A DNA stretch of 23,728 bases from NCBI GenBank assembly GCA_937127205.1, contig CAKZLS010000241.1:1-23728 (forward strand), given 5' to 3'. Positions 15,513 to 23,038 of this stretch are shown here, piece by piece. Made by a program: the position numbers and the translations under genes. Position 1 is the stretch's first letter; each line of letters opens with the position of its first letter. The stretch comes from an uncultured Rhodospirillales bacterium (lineage in GTDB: Bacteria > Pseudomonadota > Alphaproteobacteria > Rhodospirillales > Defluviicoccaceae). A model generated the notes under the pieces. The model saw only the letters and a list, made by a program, of their open reading frames with translations, was not told the origin of the DNA and did not search any database.

Positions 15513-15550
15513 AATGCATCTTGCTAGTGCATAGTGATAACGTATGCATT
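15513..15550. promoter_or_regulatory. Nested palindromes in an AT-rich patch, possible operator
   Basis: AATGCAT (15513-15519) is the reverse complement of ATGCATT (15544-15550). Inside this outer pair, TGCATA (15528-15533) pairs with TATGCA (15543-15548) across 9 bases. Three TGCAT cores thus lie in 35 bp. The following stretch to about 15640 is very AT-rich for this genome and includes the perfect 10-bp palindrome ATTTTAAAAT at 15601-15610. It lies 90-130 bp ahead of the small gene at 15643 and may be its control region. Confidence 0.35.
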
Positions 15551-15642
15551 ACAGAGAGAGTGCAAGGATTACTGACCGTTCAGAATTAATTAGCTATATT
15601 ATTTTAAAATAGTTTATGATCTAATGGTTCGATAATGTAACG

Positions 15643-15960
15643 ATGGGCTGGTATCTGGGAGTTAAGGCCCAAACAAGGGGAAACAACGCGGCGGGGAAGA
15701 TCCCGCGGCAAAAGAAGCAGAAAATGCTGCACTTGCAAGAAAACGATTTCAAGGTTTTCGAGGTTGCGCTCTACAACGAAGCGGTACGGGTGCTCGTCAA
15801 TGAGAAGCAAACGCACATTTACTTCGACGATCAGTGGGCGGATCTTCAGACTCGCGACGTGGTTGCTCGCGATGAGCGCGAAGCGCGAACCTTGATAGCG
15901 GAGCGGTTTCCTTCGAAAGACGGTTTCATCGTCAAACGGGTCAGCCTAAGCGCTTACTAG
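15643..15960 (+). CDS. Small conserved-looking hypothetical protein
   Basis: This 105-residue frame has a well-behaved soluble-protein composition but no motif that I can name. The part from Met28 (MLHLQENDFKVFEVALYNEA) looks like a compact alpha/beta domain ending in ARDEREARTLIAERFPSKDGF and VKRVSL. I have a vague memory of similar 75-80-residue proteins in alphaproteobacteria, which would favour a start at 15724 (78 residues); the basic first 27 residues (KAQTRGNNAAGKIPRQKKQK) look less protein-like. Neither start has a good Shine-Dalgarno sequence. It is a single gene between an AT-rich intergenic patch and an inverted repeat. Function unknown. Confidence 0.55.
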   Translation: MGWYLGVKAQTRGNNAAGKIPRQKKQKMLHLQENDFKVFEVALYNEAVRVLVNEKQTHIYFDDQWADLQTRDVVARDEREARTLIAERFPSKDGFIVKRVSLSAY

Positions 15961-15970
15961 GCCGCGTCCG

Positions 15971-16033
15971 CAACCAAAGACCGCAACAAAGAGCGCCCAA
16001 AGGGTGAGCAGGTGATGTGCGGTCTGCTGGTTG
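15971..16033. repeat. Imperfect inverted repeat after the small gene
   Basis: CAACCA-aa-GACCGCA at 15971-15985 pairs with TGCGGTC-tgc-TGGTTG at 16018-16033, giving 13 paired bases around a small internal loop and a 32-nt terminal loop. It starts 11 bases behind the stop at 15960. No T run follows on either strand, so it is not a standard intrinsic terminator. It could stabilise the 3' end of the transcript or be a remnant repeat. Confidence 0.35.
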
Positions 16034-16056
16034 GCCAAATCTCAACCAAAAAACTG

Positions 16057-16069
16057 ACACACACACACA
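16057..16069. repeat. Short (AC)6 simple repeat
   Basis: Thirteen bases alternate A and C in the 242-bp gap before the cyclase gene, about 135 bp upstream of its start. The tract is short and noncoding. I see no sign that it controls phase variation. Confidence 0.6.
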
Positions 16070-16202
16070 TTCGATGCTCACATGAACAAGCAGGTCCTGG
16101 CGGTTTCCATCGAACCAAGGCGCCAGTGATACAAAGAATGTTCCAACGGCGCCCAGTAAAGCTCTAATCTCAGCATACCTTGGAAACGGAGGATGAGACG
16201 GA

Positions 16203-18446
16203 GTGGAGCGGAGGCTTGCTGCGATCATGGCCGTCGACGTTGTTGGCTTCACCCGTCTCATGGGTGAGGACGAAAGCGGAACTCTGGCTGCCCTAAAGTC
16301 CCATCGCGCCGAACTTATCGAACCTAATGTCGCCCAATATCATGGCCGCATCGTTAAACTGATGGGGGATGGCGCTCTTATTGAGTTCGCGAGCGTGGTC
16401 GATGCACTCGAATGCGCCGTCGTCCTTCAACGGGGAGTGGCAGAAAGAAACGCGGAAACGCCCGAGGATCGGCGGATCACATTCCGCATCGGTATCAACC
16501 TTGGCGACATCATCGCCGACGGCGACGACATCTACGGCAATGGCGTCAACGTGGCCGCGCGTATGGAGACTCTAGCCGAGCCTGGCGGCATCTTCATCAC
16601 CGGCCGCGTTCTCGATCAGGTCAAAGGCAACGTCAATGTGGGATTTTGCTCTCTCGGACCTCGGCAGGTCAAGAACGTCGAGGATCCGGTCAACGTCTAT
16701 AAAGTGCTGTTCGACCCCGCCGATGCGGGAACGATCACTGATTTTCCCAAGCGCAAGCAGCAGGCCTCGCCAGGTCGCCGGTGGGCGGCGATCGCGGCGG
16801 TGCTGGCGATGGTGTCCGGGGCAGGGGGCGCTGCCTGGTATTACCTGGCTACGCCGCAAACGGCCCAAATCGTTCCGCACGAGGCGCCCCTGGCGCTCCC
16901 AGACAAACCATCCGTCGCCGTGCTGCCGTTCGCCAACCTCAGCGACGACCCGGGGCAGGAGTATTTCGCCGATGGGCTCACCGACGACCTGATCCTTGAT
17001 CTGTCGAAGGTGTCGGGACTGTTCGTGATCGCGCGCAATTCAATGTTCACCTTCAAGGGCAAGCCCGTCCGCATCAAGGCGGTGGCCAAAGACCTGGGGG
17101 TAGCCTACGTGGTCGAAGGGAGCATCCGGCGTGACGGCAACCGGTTGCGGGTCAATGCCCAGCTCGTCGACGGATCCACCGGTCATCATGTCTGGTCCGA
17201 ACGGTACGACCGCAAGATCACGGACATTTTCACAATGCAGGACGAAGTAGTCGGTGAGATCGTCTCGGCGCTGGCCGTACAGTTGACCGGAATCGAAAAA
17301 ACGAAACTGGCGGAACGCCCGGCGCCCAAATTCGAAGCCTATGACCTCTATCTCAAGGCCCGTGATGGCTACTTTAGCCGCGACCAGACCCGCATGCGCG
17401 AAAGCTTGGACCTTTATGCGAGGGCCACGGACATCGATCCGACATTCGCCAGGGCCTATGCCGGCTTTGCGCAAGTGGCGGCCGATGCGTTGCGTTTGAA
17501 CTCTCTCCGCAACGTGATGGGCGGCGCGGTTGCGAGGAAGGTGGCCGAGCACGCGGCAAGGAAGGCGCTCGACCTGGACCCGACCCTGCCGGATCCCCAT
17601 TCGGTGCTGGCGCTGCTGAGGTTGGTCGACGGAGACCACGACGCGGCCTTGCAGTTTGCCCGGCGGGCGGTCGAACTCGACCCGAACAGTGCCGACGCGC
17701 ATACGACACTGGCGATTGTGCTCGGTTATGCGGGGCAGGCCGAGGCGGCGCTGGACTCGATCCGAACGGCGGTTCGCCTGAACCCACTGCCTCCGCCCCA
17801 CCTTACGACCTACTATGGATGGGCACTGTTTCTGAACCACAAATATGACGAAGCCATTGCGGTGCTGGAGCCCATTGCCAAGACCCAGGATCGCGGGATA
17901 GCGGACACTCCCAGAGAGATCCTCGCCATGGCCTACGCGAAGCAAGGCCTGATGGACAAGGCTCAAGCGCAGGTCAAGTCCTTACGCGAGCGGGAACCAT
18001 TCCTCAACCTCGCATGGTACCGCACAGCCTACGACCATCACGCGCGCGCAGAGGACCTGCATCATCGCCTCGACGCTCTTCGCAAGGCCGGCATGTCCGA
18101 ATGGCCGCTCGGCTTTCGCGGCGGCCCGAAACAGCGACTGACGGGCTCCGCACTGCAGAACCTGATTTCCAAGGAGACCTGGTCGGGCATGGATGCCGGT
18201 CGAAAACTCCCGTTCATCCAAGAGTTCGGTGAAGACGGCAACACCGTCTATGCTGCGGCAACGACCCTTTTGAGCGGAATGGCGTTCATCGAGGGAGACA
18301 AGCTGTGCGAGCGGTTCGAAGGCTTTGTCATGAGCCGTGACCTCTGCGGTCCCGTCTATCGCAATCCGGGCGGCACGCCCGAGGACCGCAACGAGTACGT
18401 CTATGTTAACCCGACAACCGTGCAGTATTTCTCTTTAAAGCAGTAA
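16203..18446 (+). CDS. Class III adenylate cyclase with TolB-like and TPR domains
   Basis: This 747-residue receptor-type cyclase has a cytoplasmic class III catalytic domain (1-170), one transmembrane helix (about 193-215), a TolB-like region (about 236-360, VAVLPFANLSDDPGQEYFADG onward), TPR helices (about 376-625) and a C-terminal domain (about 633-747). The catalytic set looks complete: metal ligands Asp12 (AVDVVGF) and Asp56 (LMGDGAL), Lys52 and Asp109 as adenine-selecting residues, and Asn116 and Arg120 in NVAARME. It should make cAMP, probably as a dimer. The topology places the TolB/TPR portion in the periplasm, suggesting that it senses envelope state or a periplasmic partner. The C-terminal domain has two Cys (KLCERFEG, RDLCGPVYRN) that could form a disulfide. 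The start is a GTG within GGAGTGGAGC; GGAGGATGAGA lies upstream. It is a single gene, convergent with the YHS gene. Confidence 0.92.
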   Translation: MERRLAAIMAVDVVGFTRLMGEDESGTLAALKSHRAELIEPNVAQYHGRIVKLMGDGALIEFASVVDALECAVVLQRGVAERNAETPEDRRITFRIGINLGDIIADGDDIYGNGVNVAARMETLAEPGGIFITGRVLDQVKGNVNVGFCSLGPRQVKNVEDPVNVYKVLFDPADAGTITDFPKRKQQASPGRRWAAIAAVLAMVSGAGGAAWYYLATPQTAQIVPHEAPLALPDKPSVAVLPFANLSDDPGQEYFADGLTDDLILDLSKVSGLFVIARNSMFTFKGKPVRIKAVAKDLGVAYVVEGSIRRDGNRLRVNAQLVDGSTGHHVWSERYDRKITDIFTMQDEVVGEIVSALAVQLTGIEKTKLAERPAPKFEAYDLYLKARDGYFSRDQTRMRESLDLYARATDIDPTFARAYAGFAQVAADALRLNSLRNVMGGAVARKVAEHAARKALDLDPTLPDPHSVLALLRLVDGDHDAALQFARRAVELDPNSADAHTTLAIVLGYAGQAEAALDSIRTAVRLNPLPPPHLTTYYGWALFLNHKYDEAIAVLEPIAKTQDRGIADTPREILAMAYAKQGLMDKAQAQVKSLREREPFLNLAWYRTAYDHHARAEDLHHRLDALRKAGMSEWPLGFRGGPKQRLTGSALQNLISKETWSGMDAGRKLPFIQEFGEDGNTVYAAATTLLSGMAFIEGDKLCERFEGFVMSRDLCGPVYRNPGGTPEDRNEYVYVNPTTVQYFSLKQ

Positions 18447-18470
18447 CCGCGATGCTCCGCGTTGGGCCGC

Positions 18471-18959
18471 TTACTGAGCCGCCTTGTTTCGAAGGTCCTT
18501 CCAATTGGCGTCGGCTTTCGCGATCCGTTTTTCGTTCAGTAATTTCCGCACTTCCTTCGAGTAGTTCAGGTAGAGCTTGCCATCGATGATCGCCCAGGCT
18601 TCCGGGTCGATGTCGTTGGTCGTGTCGTTCGAGGACGTCCCGACGGCGCAGTGGCCACCGTACTGCGGCGCGTATTTGATCGGATTGGCGGCGAAAGCCT
18701 TCTTGTGGTCTTCACTGGTGAAGCGCCAGTTGGCGCCGAGCCACTTGAGGGTGTGGTCCTCGCTTCCCTTAGTGGCCTTGCCTTCGGTAAAGTATGCGAC
18801 CGGATCATAGCCCTTGATGGCCACGTTGCCAAAGTACCCGGTGTTGATTTCTGAGCCTGCCGTCAACGGCTGGCCGGGTCCCATCAACACGATGAAAAAA
18901 ACACCCAGACAGGCGATTGGCTTTAACAGGTGTCGCTTAAAAAGGGTGGAGCGGGTCAT
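18471..18959 (-). CDS. Exported YHS-domain protein
   Basis: This 162-residue protein has a signal peptide (basic start, then IACLGVFFIVLM, likely cleaved near TAG at 33-35) and a YHS domain. NVAIKGYDPVAYFTEGKATKG (45-65) and the NWRFTSEDHKKAFAANPIKYAPQYGGHCA block (77-105) define it, with Cys104 in the GGHCA motif. The tail WAIIDGKLYLNYSKEVRKLL and KADANWKDL is shared by the periplasmic subgroup sometimes annotated as YHS (seleno)protein; here the key position is an ordinary Cys codon. YHS domains are associated with metal-handling proteins, so copper or iron binding is plausible but unproven. It follows the ankyrin gene by 15 bp on the same strand, with GAGAGA ahead of the ATG, so the two are very likely one operon. 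Confidence 0.88.
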   Translation of the reverse strand: MTRSTLFKRHLLKPIACLGVFFIVLMGPGQPLTAGSEINTGYFGNVAIKGYDPVAYFTEGKATKGSEDHTLKWLGANWRFTSEDHKKAFAANPIKYAPQYGGHCAVGTSSNDTTNDIDPEAWAIIDGKLYLNYSKEVRKLLNEKRIAKADANWKDLRNKAAQ

Positions 18960-18974
18960 ATCAATCTCTCTGGG

Positions 18975-19577
18975 TCAGGCTCCGGCGGTCATGCAATAGT
19001 CGAGGAATCCTTTGCCGGCACTCTTGGAACAGGTGGCGCCATGATCGCGGAGCAATTTCACCATTTCCGGGTAGGACTTGAACGTGGCACGCATCACCGG
19101 TGTCCAGCCGCTGCCATCCTCGACATCGATTTCGACCTTTTGCGCCAGGAGGACTTCCGCAACGTCCCGGAAATTGCCTTCGGTCGCCGCGTGGAGGGGT
19201 GTGACCCCGGCCTTGTTCTTGTGGTCGTTGACGTCGACGCCCTTATCGATGAGCAACACGACGATATTCAGGTGCCCCTTGTAGGCCGCCGCATGCAGCG
19301 CCGTGAAGCCCTTGCCGTCCCGACCGCTCGGATCGGCGCCACTGTCGATTAGCATGACCACCATGTCCTTATTTCCGGCCAGAGCGGCTTCGATCAGGGG
19401 TGTCAAAGCCGCCTCGCTGTCGATTTCCTGCACGTTCGCCCCTTCGGCGATCAGCCGCTTGGCGGTCGCCGTGTCGCCCTCGCGAGCAGCTTCATGGAGC
19501 GGTCCAGCCCATGCGGATACGGCAAGTAAAATCGTGACTACGGCTACGGACAACGGAACGAGCACTTTACTGATCAT
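18975..19577 (-). CDS. Exported ankyrin-repeat protein
   Basis: This 200-residue protein has a signal peptide (MISKVLVPLSVAVVTILLAVSAWAG, cleavage near residue 24) and about five ankyrin repeats: PLHEAAREGDTATAKRLIAE (26-45), TPLIEAALAGNKDMVVMLID (59-78), TALHAAAYKGHLNIVVLLID (92-111), TPLHAATEGNFRDVAEVLLA (126-145) and TPVMRATFKSYPEMVKLLRD (159-178). The C-terminal end has Cys183 and Cys195, which could form a disulfide in the periplasm. Ankyrin repeats bind other proteins, and the downstream exported YHS protein 15 bp away is the obvious candidate partner. The frame extends upstream to 19637, but the ATG at 19577 places the signal peptide at the true N-terminus. It is divergent from the DUF3095 gene. 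Specific function unknown. Confidence 0.88.
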   Translation of the reverse strand: MISKVLVPLSVAVVTILLAVSAWAGPLHEAAREGDTATAKRLIAEGANVQEIDSEAALTPLIEAALAGNKDMVVMLIDSGADPSGRDGKGFTALHAAAYKGHLNIVVLLIDKGVDVNDHKNKAGVTPLHAATEGNFRDVAEVLLAQKVEIDVEDGSGWTPVMRATFKSYPEMVKLLRDHGATCSKSAGKGFLDYCMTAGA

Positions 19578-19718
19578 GCGTTGTCTCCGGTGCAGTTTTC
19601 GAAATTGATCGAAAAAGCTGTTGGATTCTGGACCCATTGAACAGTGTTTGCAAGTAATTGTGAACGAATAGTTAATGATGTTTGCATAAGCAGCTTAAGG
19701 CTAATATCCACGGTCGTT

Positions 19719-20867
19719 ATGACCCAACCCGACTTCATCGCCCGACTGCCGTCGTTTACGCGGTTTGCCGATGTGGCGGATCCGGCGCGCTATACCCCGG
19801 CGCCGGACGGTTGGCGCGTCTATTGCTGCGATGTGGAGAACTCCACCCAGGCCATCGAGCAGGGACGTTATAAGGCAGTCAACATGATGGGGGCCGCGTG
19901 TATCATGGCGGCGGTAAATGCGGCAGACGGGGTAGCGCTGGCCTATGTATTCGGCGGCGACGGCGCGACTATTCTAACACCCGCTAATCTTGCGCCGGCC
20001 ATCGATGCCGCGCTGATGCGGACGCGAAGGCTGGCCGCCGAGCGGTTCGGGCTGACCATGCGGGTCGGCGCGGTGCCCGTGGCCCACATCCGTGCGCGGG
20101 GCGCGGATCTCCAAGTGGCGATGATGGAACTCAGTCCCGGCAACCGGATGGCCGCGTTTTCCGGCGGCGGCGCGGCGATGGCCGACAAACTGGTCAAGGC
20201 CGATGCGAATGGCATATATACACTTCCGGAACCCGATAACGCGGCACCCGACCTCGAGGGCCTCTCCTGCCGGTGGGAAGCGCTGGCCGCGCGCCACGGG
20301 CATATGGTTTGCGTGCTGGCGTCAGCGACAGCCGGGGACGAGACCGCCCGCGGCCGGATCTACGACCACCTAATAAGCACGATAGAGCGGATCCTGCGGC
20401 CCGATATGGATGCGACGCGCCCGGCGCGGGCCGACACCATGCGGTTCCGATGGCCGCCGCGCGGTCTGGGGTTTGAGCGATTGGCCACCGGGCGTGGACG
20501 GGCGGCGCTCCTGACCGAGAGTTTTTTCCAGGCCATCGCCGAATGGTTCGACCGCAAGATCGGCGACTACGACGCGCCGGTCTACCGCGCCGAGCTCCGC
20601 GCCAACTGCGACGACCGCCGGTTCGACGACACTCTCAGATTGGTATTGGACTGCACCGGCGACCAGCTGGCGGCCATCGAGGAACTACTCGCCACCGTCC
20701 ATGGCCGGGGGGATATCGTCTACGGCGTCCATGTTTCCGGCTCGGCGCTGATGACCTGTCTGTTGTTCGACTTGAAGGACTCGCGCCACCTCCACTTCAT
20801 CGACGGCGCCGACGGCGGCTTCACCTTCGCCGCCCGCGGCATGAAGGCGCAAATCGCGGATAAGTGA
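19719..20867 (+). CDS. DUF3095-family protein, cyclase-like N-terminal half
   Basis: This 382-residue protein matches my memory of the DUF3095 family, which has no assigned function. The start reads DFIARLPSFTRFADVADPARY, followed by YCCDVENSTQAIEQGRYKAVNMMGA and FGGDGATIL. Asp38 and Asp81 lie 43 residues apart, almost the same as the metal-binding Asp12 and Asp56 of the class III cyclase encoded 1.3 kb upstream, and both second motifs read GDGA. The later LTMRVGAVPVAHIRARG segment can be laid over the cyclase's FRIGINLGDIIADGD. A divergent nucleotide-cyclase fold is therefore plausible; the transition-state Asn/Arg pair is not obvious, so activity is uncertain. No signal peptide or membrane segment is seen. 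The ATG at 19719 is chosen because the family-like sequence begins there; the frame is open back to 19644. It is convergent with the acyl-CoA synthetase, four bases away. Confidence 0.75.
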   Translation: MTQPDFIARLPSFTRFADVADPARYTPAPDGWRVYCCDVENSTQAIEQGRYKAVNMMGAACIMAAVNAADGVALAYVFGGDGATILTPANLAPAIDAALMRTRRLAAERFGLTMRVGAVPVAHIRARGADLQVAMMELSPGNRMAAFSGGGAAMADKLVKADANGIYTLPEPDNAAPDLEGLSCRWEALAARHGHMVCVLASATAGDETARGRIYDHLISTIERILRPDMDATRPARADTMRFRWPPRGLGFERLATGRGRAALLTESFFQAIAEWFDRKIGDYDAPVYRAELRANCDDRRFDDTLRLVLDCTGDQLAAIEELLATVHGRGDIVYGVHVSGSALMTCLLFDLKDSRHLHFIDGADGGFTFAARGMKAQIADK

Positions 20868-20871
20868 GCCG

Positions 20872-22527
20872 CTATTTCTGCTGCTTGGCGATCTCCTGGT
20901 CGCGGAGCTCACGGCGGCGGATCTTGCCGGTCGCCGTCATTGGCAGCGAGTCCACGAATTCGATCATGCGGGGGTATTCATGGCGCGCCAGCCGGGTCTT
21001 TACATAGGCGCGGATATCTTCCTCGAGCGCGTCGTCGGCGGTGTGGTCCGGCGTCAGCACGATGAACGCCTTGACGCTTTCGGTGCGGAGCGGGTCGGGA
21101 ACGCCGATGACGGCGGCGATCGCAACCGCTGGGTGCTTTCCGAGACAATCCTCGATCTCGCCCGGACCGATGCGGTAGCCGGCCGATGTGATGACGTCGT
21201 CGTCGCGGCCGAGAAACCATAGATAACCGTCCTCGTCCTTGTGGCCCTCGTCACCCGTGAGCAGCCAGTCGCCGATGTACTTTGCCGCCGTGGCGTCCGG
21301 ATTGCGCCAGTATTCCAGCATGATCACGGGGTGCGGACGGCGGACGGCGATCTGTCCGACTGTGCCGGGCGGGACCCCGCGGCCCTGGTCGTCGATGATT
21401 TCCACCGTGTGACCGGGCACCGCGCGGCCCATGGATCCCGGCTTGACGTCCATGATCTTGGCGCAGTTGGCGGCCACCAGATTACACTCGGTCTGGCCGT
21501 AGTATTCGTTGGGTGTGACCCCGAGGGCAGTCCGGCACCAGTCCAGCAGTTCCGCGCCCATGGGCTCGCCGGCGCAGGTGAGGGTGCGCAGCCCGAAGCC
21601 GAAACGCTCGCGCGGGCGCTCCACCTGACGCATCAATCGTACGGCCGTGGGCGGCATGAAGGTGTTGCGGACGGAATGCCGGGTCATCAGCGCCAGCGCC
21701 TGTTCCGGATCGAACTTGCGGGCGCGCTGGGCCAGCACGGTGACGCCGTGGTGCCAGGAACTCATCAGCACGTTCATCAGCCCGCCGATCCAGGCCCAAT
21801 CGGCCGGCGTCCACATAAGATCTCCCGGCTGTGGAAAAAACTCGTTGAAAAACTCCACCGAGGGCTGGTGGCCGAGCAAGATCCGATGGGCGTGCAGCGC
21901 GCCTTTGGGATTGCCGGTGGTGCCCGACGTGTAGATGATCACGCCCGGGTCGTCGGCCTTGGTGTTCACCGGCGCAAAAGTATCGGACGCATGGTCCAGC
22001 GCCGACCAGAAGTCCCAAATACTGGCGTGGGGGGCGGGGAAGCCCGCCGATCCCGCGCCGGCGACGATCAGTGTTTGCAGGTCCGGCAGGCTCTCGCGGA
22101 TGGCCTCGAGCTTGCCGAGGTTGTCCGCGTCGGTGATCACCGCTTTGGTGCCGCTGTTGGCGAGCCTGAACTCCAGCGCGTCCTCGCCGAACAGGGTGAA
22201 CAGAGGAATGGAGATGAACCCGGCCTTCCAAACGGCCACATGGGCGACGGCGGCCTCGACCGACTGCGACAGCAGCACGCCCACCCGGTCGCCACGCCGG
22301 AGACCGCGCGCCACCAGCACATTGGCGAGGCGGTTGGAAAGGCGCTGGATATCACGGAAGCTGTAATTTGTGACCGCGCCGTCCTCGTCTTCGACGATTA
22401 AAGCAACGCGGTCCGGCGTCGTCTCGGCGTGCTTGTCGCAGACGTCGACGCCCATGTTGTAGAATTCCGGGATGCGCCAACGCATGAGCCGGCAGACGTC
22501 TTCGTAGGTTTCGGCGGGCGTGAGCAT
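20872..22527 (-). CDS. Acyl-CoA synthetase, acetyl/medium-chain type
   Basis: This 551-residue ANL enzyme activates a carboxylic acid to its CoA thioester through an acyl-AMP. Motifs are YTSGTTGNPKG (199-209), NEYYGQTECNL (340-350), LLTGDEGHKDEDGYLWFLGRDDD (422-444) with Asp426, the hinge and CoA-site segment ITSAGYRIGPGEIE (446-459) and Lys535 in PMTATGKIRRREL. The set is complete and the length typical. The PADWAWIGGL segment and overall spacing resemble acetyl-CoA synthetase-like and medium-chain (AcsM) ligases rather than long-chain FadD; the acid used is not certain. It lies 5 bp behind the hemerythrin gene on the same strand, so the two are probably co-transcribed. The Lys535 loop could be subject to reversible acetylation, as in other ANL enzymes, but nothing here proves it. 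Confidence 0.93.
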   Translation of the reverse strand: MLTPAETYEDVCRLMRWRIPEFYNMGVDVCDKHAETTPDRVALIVEDEDGAVTNYSFRDIQRLSNRLANVLVARGLRRGDRVGVLLSQSVEAAVAHVAVWKAGFISIPLFTLFGEDALEFRLANSGTKAVITDADNLGKLEAIRESLPDLQTLIVAGAGSAGFPAPHASIWDFWSALDHASDTFAPVNTKADDPGVIIYTSGTTGNPKGALHAHRILLGHQPSVEFFNEFFPQPGDLMWTPADWAWIGGLMNVLMSSWHHGVTVLAQRARKFDPEQALALMTRHSVRNTFMPPTAVRLMRQVERPRERFGFGLRTLTCAGEPMGAELLDWCRTALGVTPNEYYGQTECNLVAANCAKIMDVKPGSMGRAVPGHTVEIIDDQGRGVPPGTVGQIAVRRPHPVIMLEYWRNPDATAAKYIGDWLLTGDEGHKDEDGYLWFLGRDDDVITSAGYRIGPGEIEDCLGKHPAVAIAAVIGVPDPLRTESVKAFIVLTPDHTADDALEEDIRAYVKTRLARHEYPRMIEFVDSLPMTATGKIRRRELRDQEIAKQQK

Positions 22528-22532
22528 GCCCT

Positions 22533-22985
22533 TTAGACCGACCGGCGCTCGTGCAAAAAGCGCGCGAGTTTGCGGTCATCGCGGACGATGTGCTCGATCA
22601 GCCAGTATTTGATGTATTGCACCAAGGCGGAGCAGTCGTATTTTTCGGCGCCCGTCCTCACCCGCCGGGTCAGTTCCTCCGCTTCATTCAAGAGTTTTTC
22701 GTGTTCCGCCGCGTGCGAATCATGGGCCTTATAGCCAAGATCGATCATCAGGCGCTGTTCGTAAGCGAAGTGCCGGCGGACCTGGCTGATGAGGCTGCGG
22801 AAACACTTTTCAAACACCGCCGGGTCACCATTTCGAAATAGGACCTGCACAAGGGCATTGTAACGCTGGGCCAGGTCGCGATGATCGGCATCGATCGTTG
22901 GGATACCCATATTCATCTCGTTGTCCCACTCCCACCGATGGGCGGCTTCCTCCTCTTCGCTATCGGTTGGTGCATCGAAGCCCAT
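22533..22985 (-). CDS. Bacteriohemerythrin
   Basis: This 150-residue protein is a single-domain hemerythrin that binds O2 (or possibly NO) at a non-heme di-iron site. All expected ligands are visible in order: His35 (DADHRDL), His72 and Glu76 (RRHFAYEQ), His91 and His95 (HAAEH), and His132 with Asp137 (EHIVRDD). The N-terminal W-x-W-D-N-E-M-N-MGIPTIDADH block matches the family. An acidic extension of about 15 residues (TDSEEEEAAH) precedes the domain. No fused methyl-accepting or GGDEF domain is present, so it probably acts as an oxygen carrier, buffer or sensor in the cytoplasm. The acyl-CoA synthetase follows after 5 bp. A perfect 9-bp inverted repeat lies 54 bp upstream of the start and may control the operon. 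Confidence 0.92.
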   Translation of the reverse strand: MGFDAPTDSEEEEAAHRWEWDNEMNMGIPTIDADHRDLAQRYNALVQVLFRNGDPAVFEKCFRSLISQVRRHFAYEQRLMIDLGYKAHDSHAAEHEKLLNEAEELTRRVRTGAEKYDCSALVQYIKYWLIEHIVRDDRKLARFLHERRSV

Positions 22986-23038
22986 TTTTCCGTCCCGCAG
23001 TGTCCAGCGCGCAGCCTCCTACTTTGCGGCCACCGTCA

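Noticed and set aside
16057..16069. Phase-variable dinucleotide tract
   Set aside because: Only six AC units, outside a coding region and about 135 bp upstream of the nearest start; too short to suggest slippage control.
15643..16202. tRNA or other classic RNA gene around the inverted repeat
   Set aside because: The 15971-16033 pairing has no cloverleaf, conserved T-loop or CCA context and no terminator; it does not fit a known RNA class.
21241..22401. Plus-strand frame of about 385 codons opposite the acyl-CoA synthetase
   Set aside because: It mirrors the synthetase codons and has shadow-like composition.
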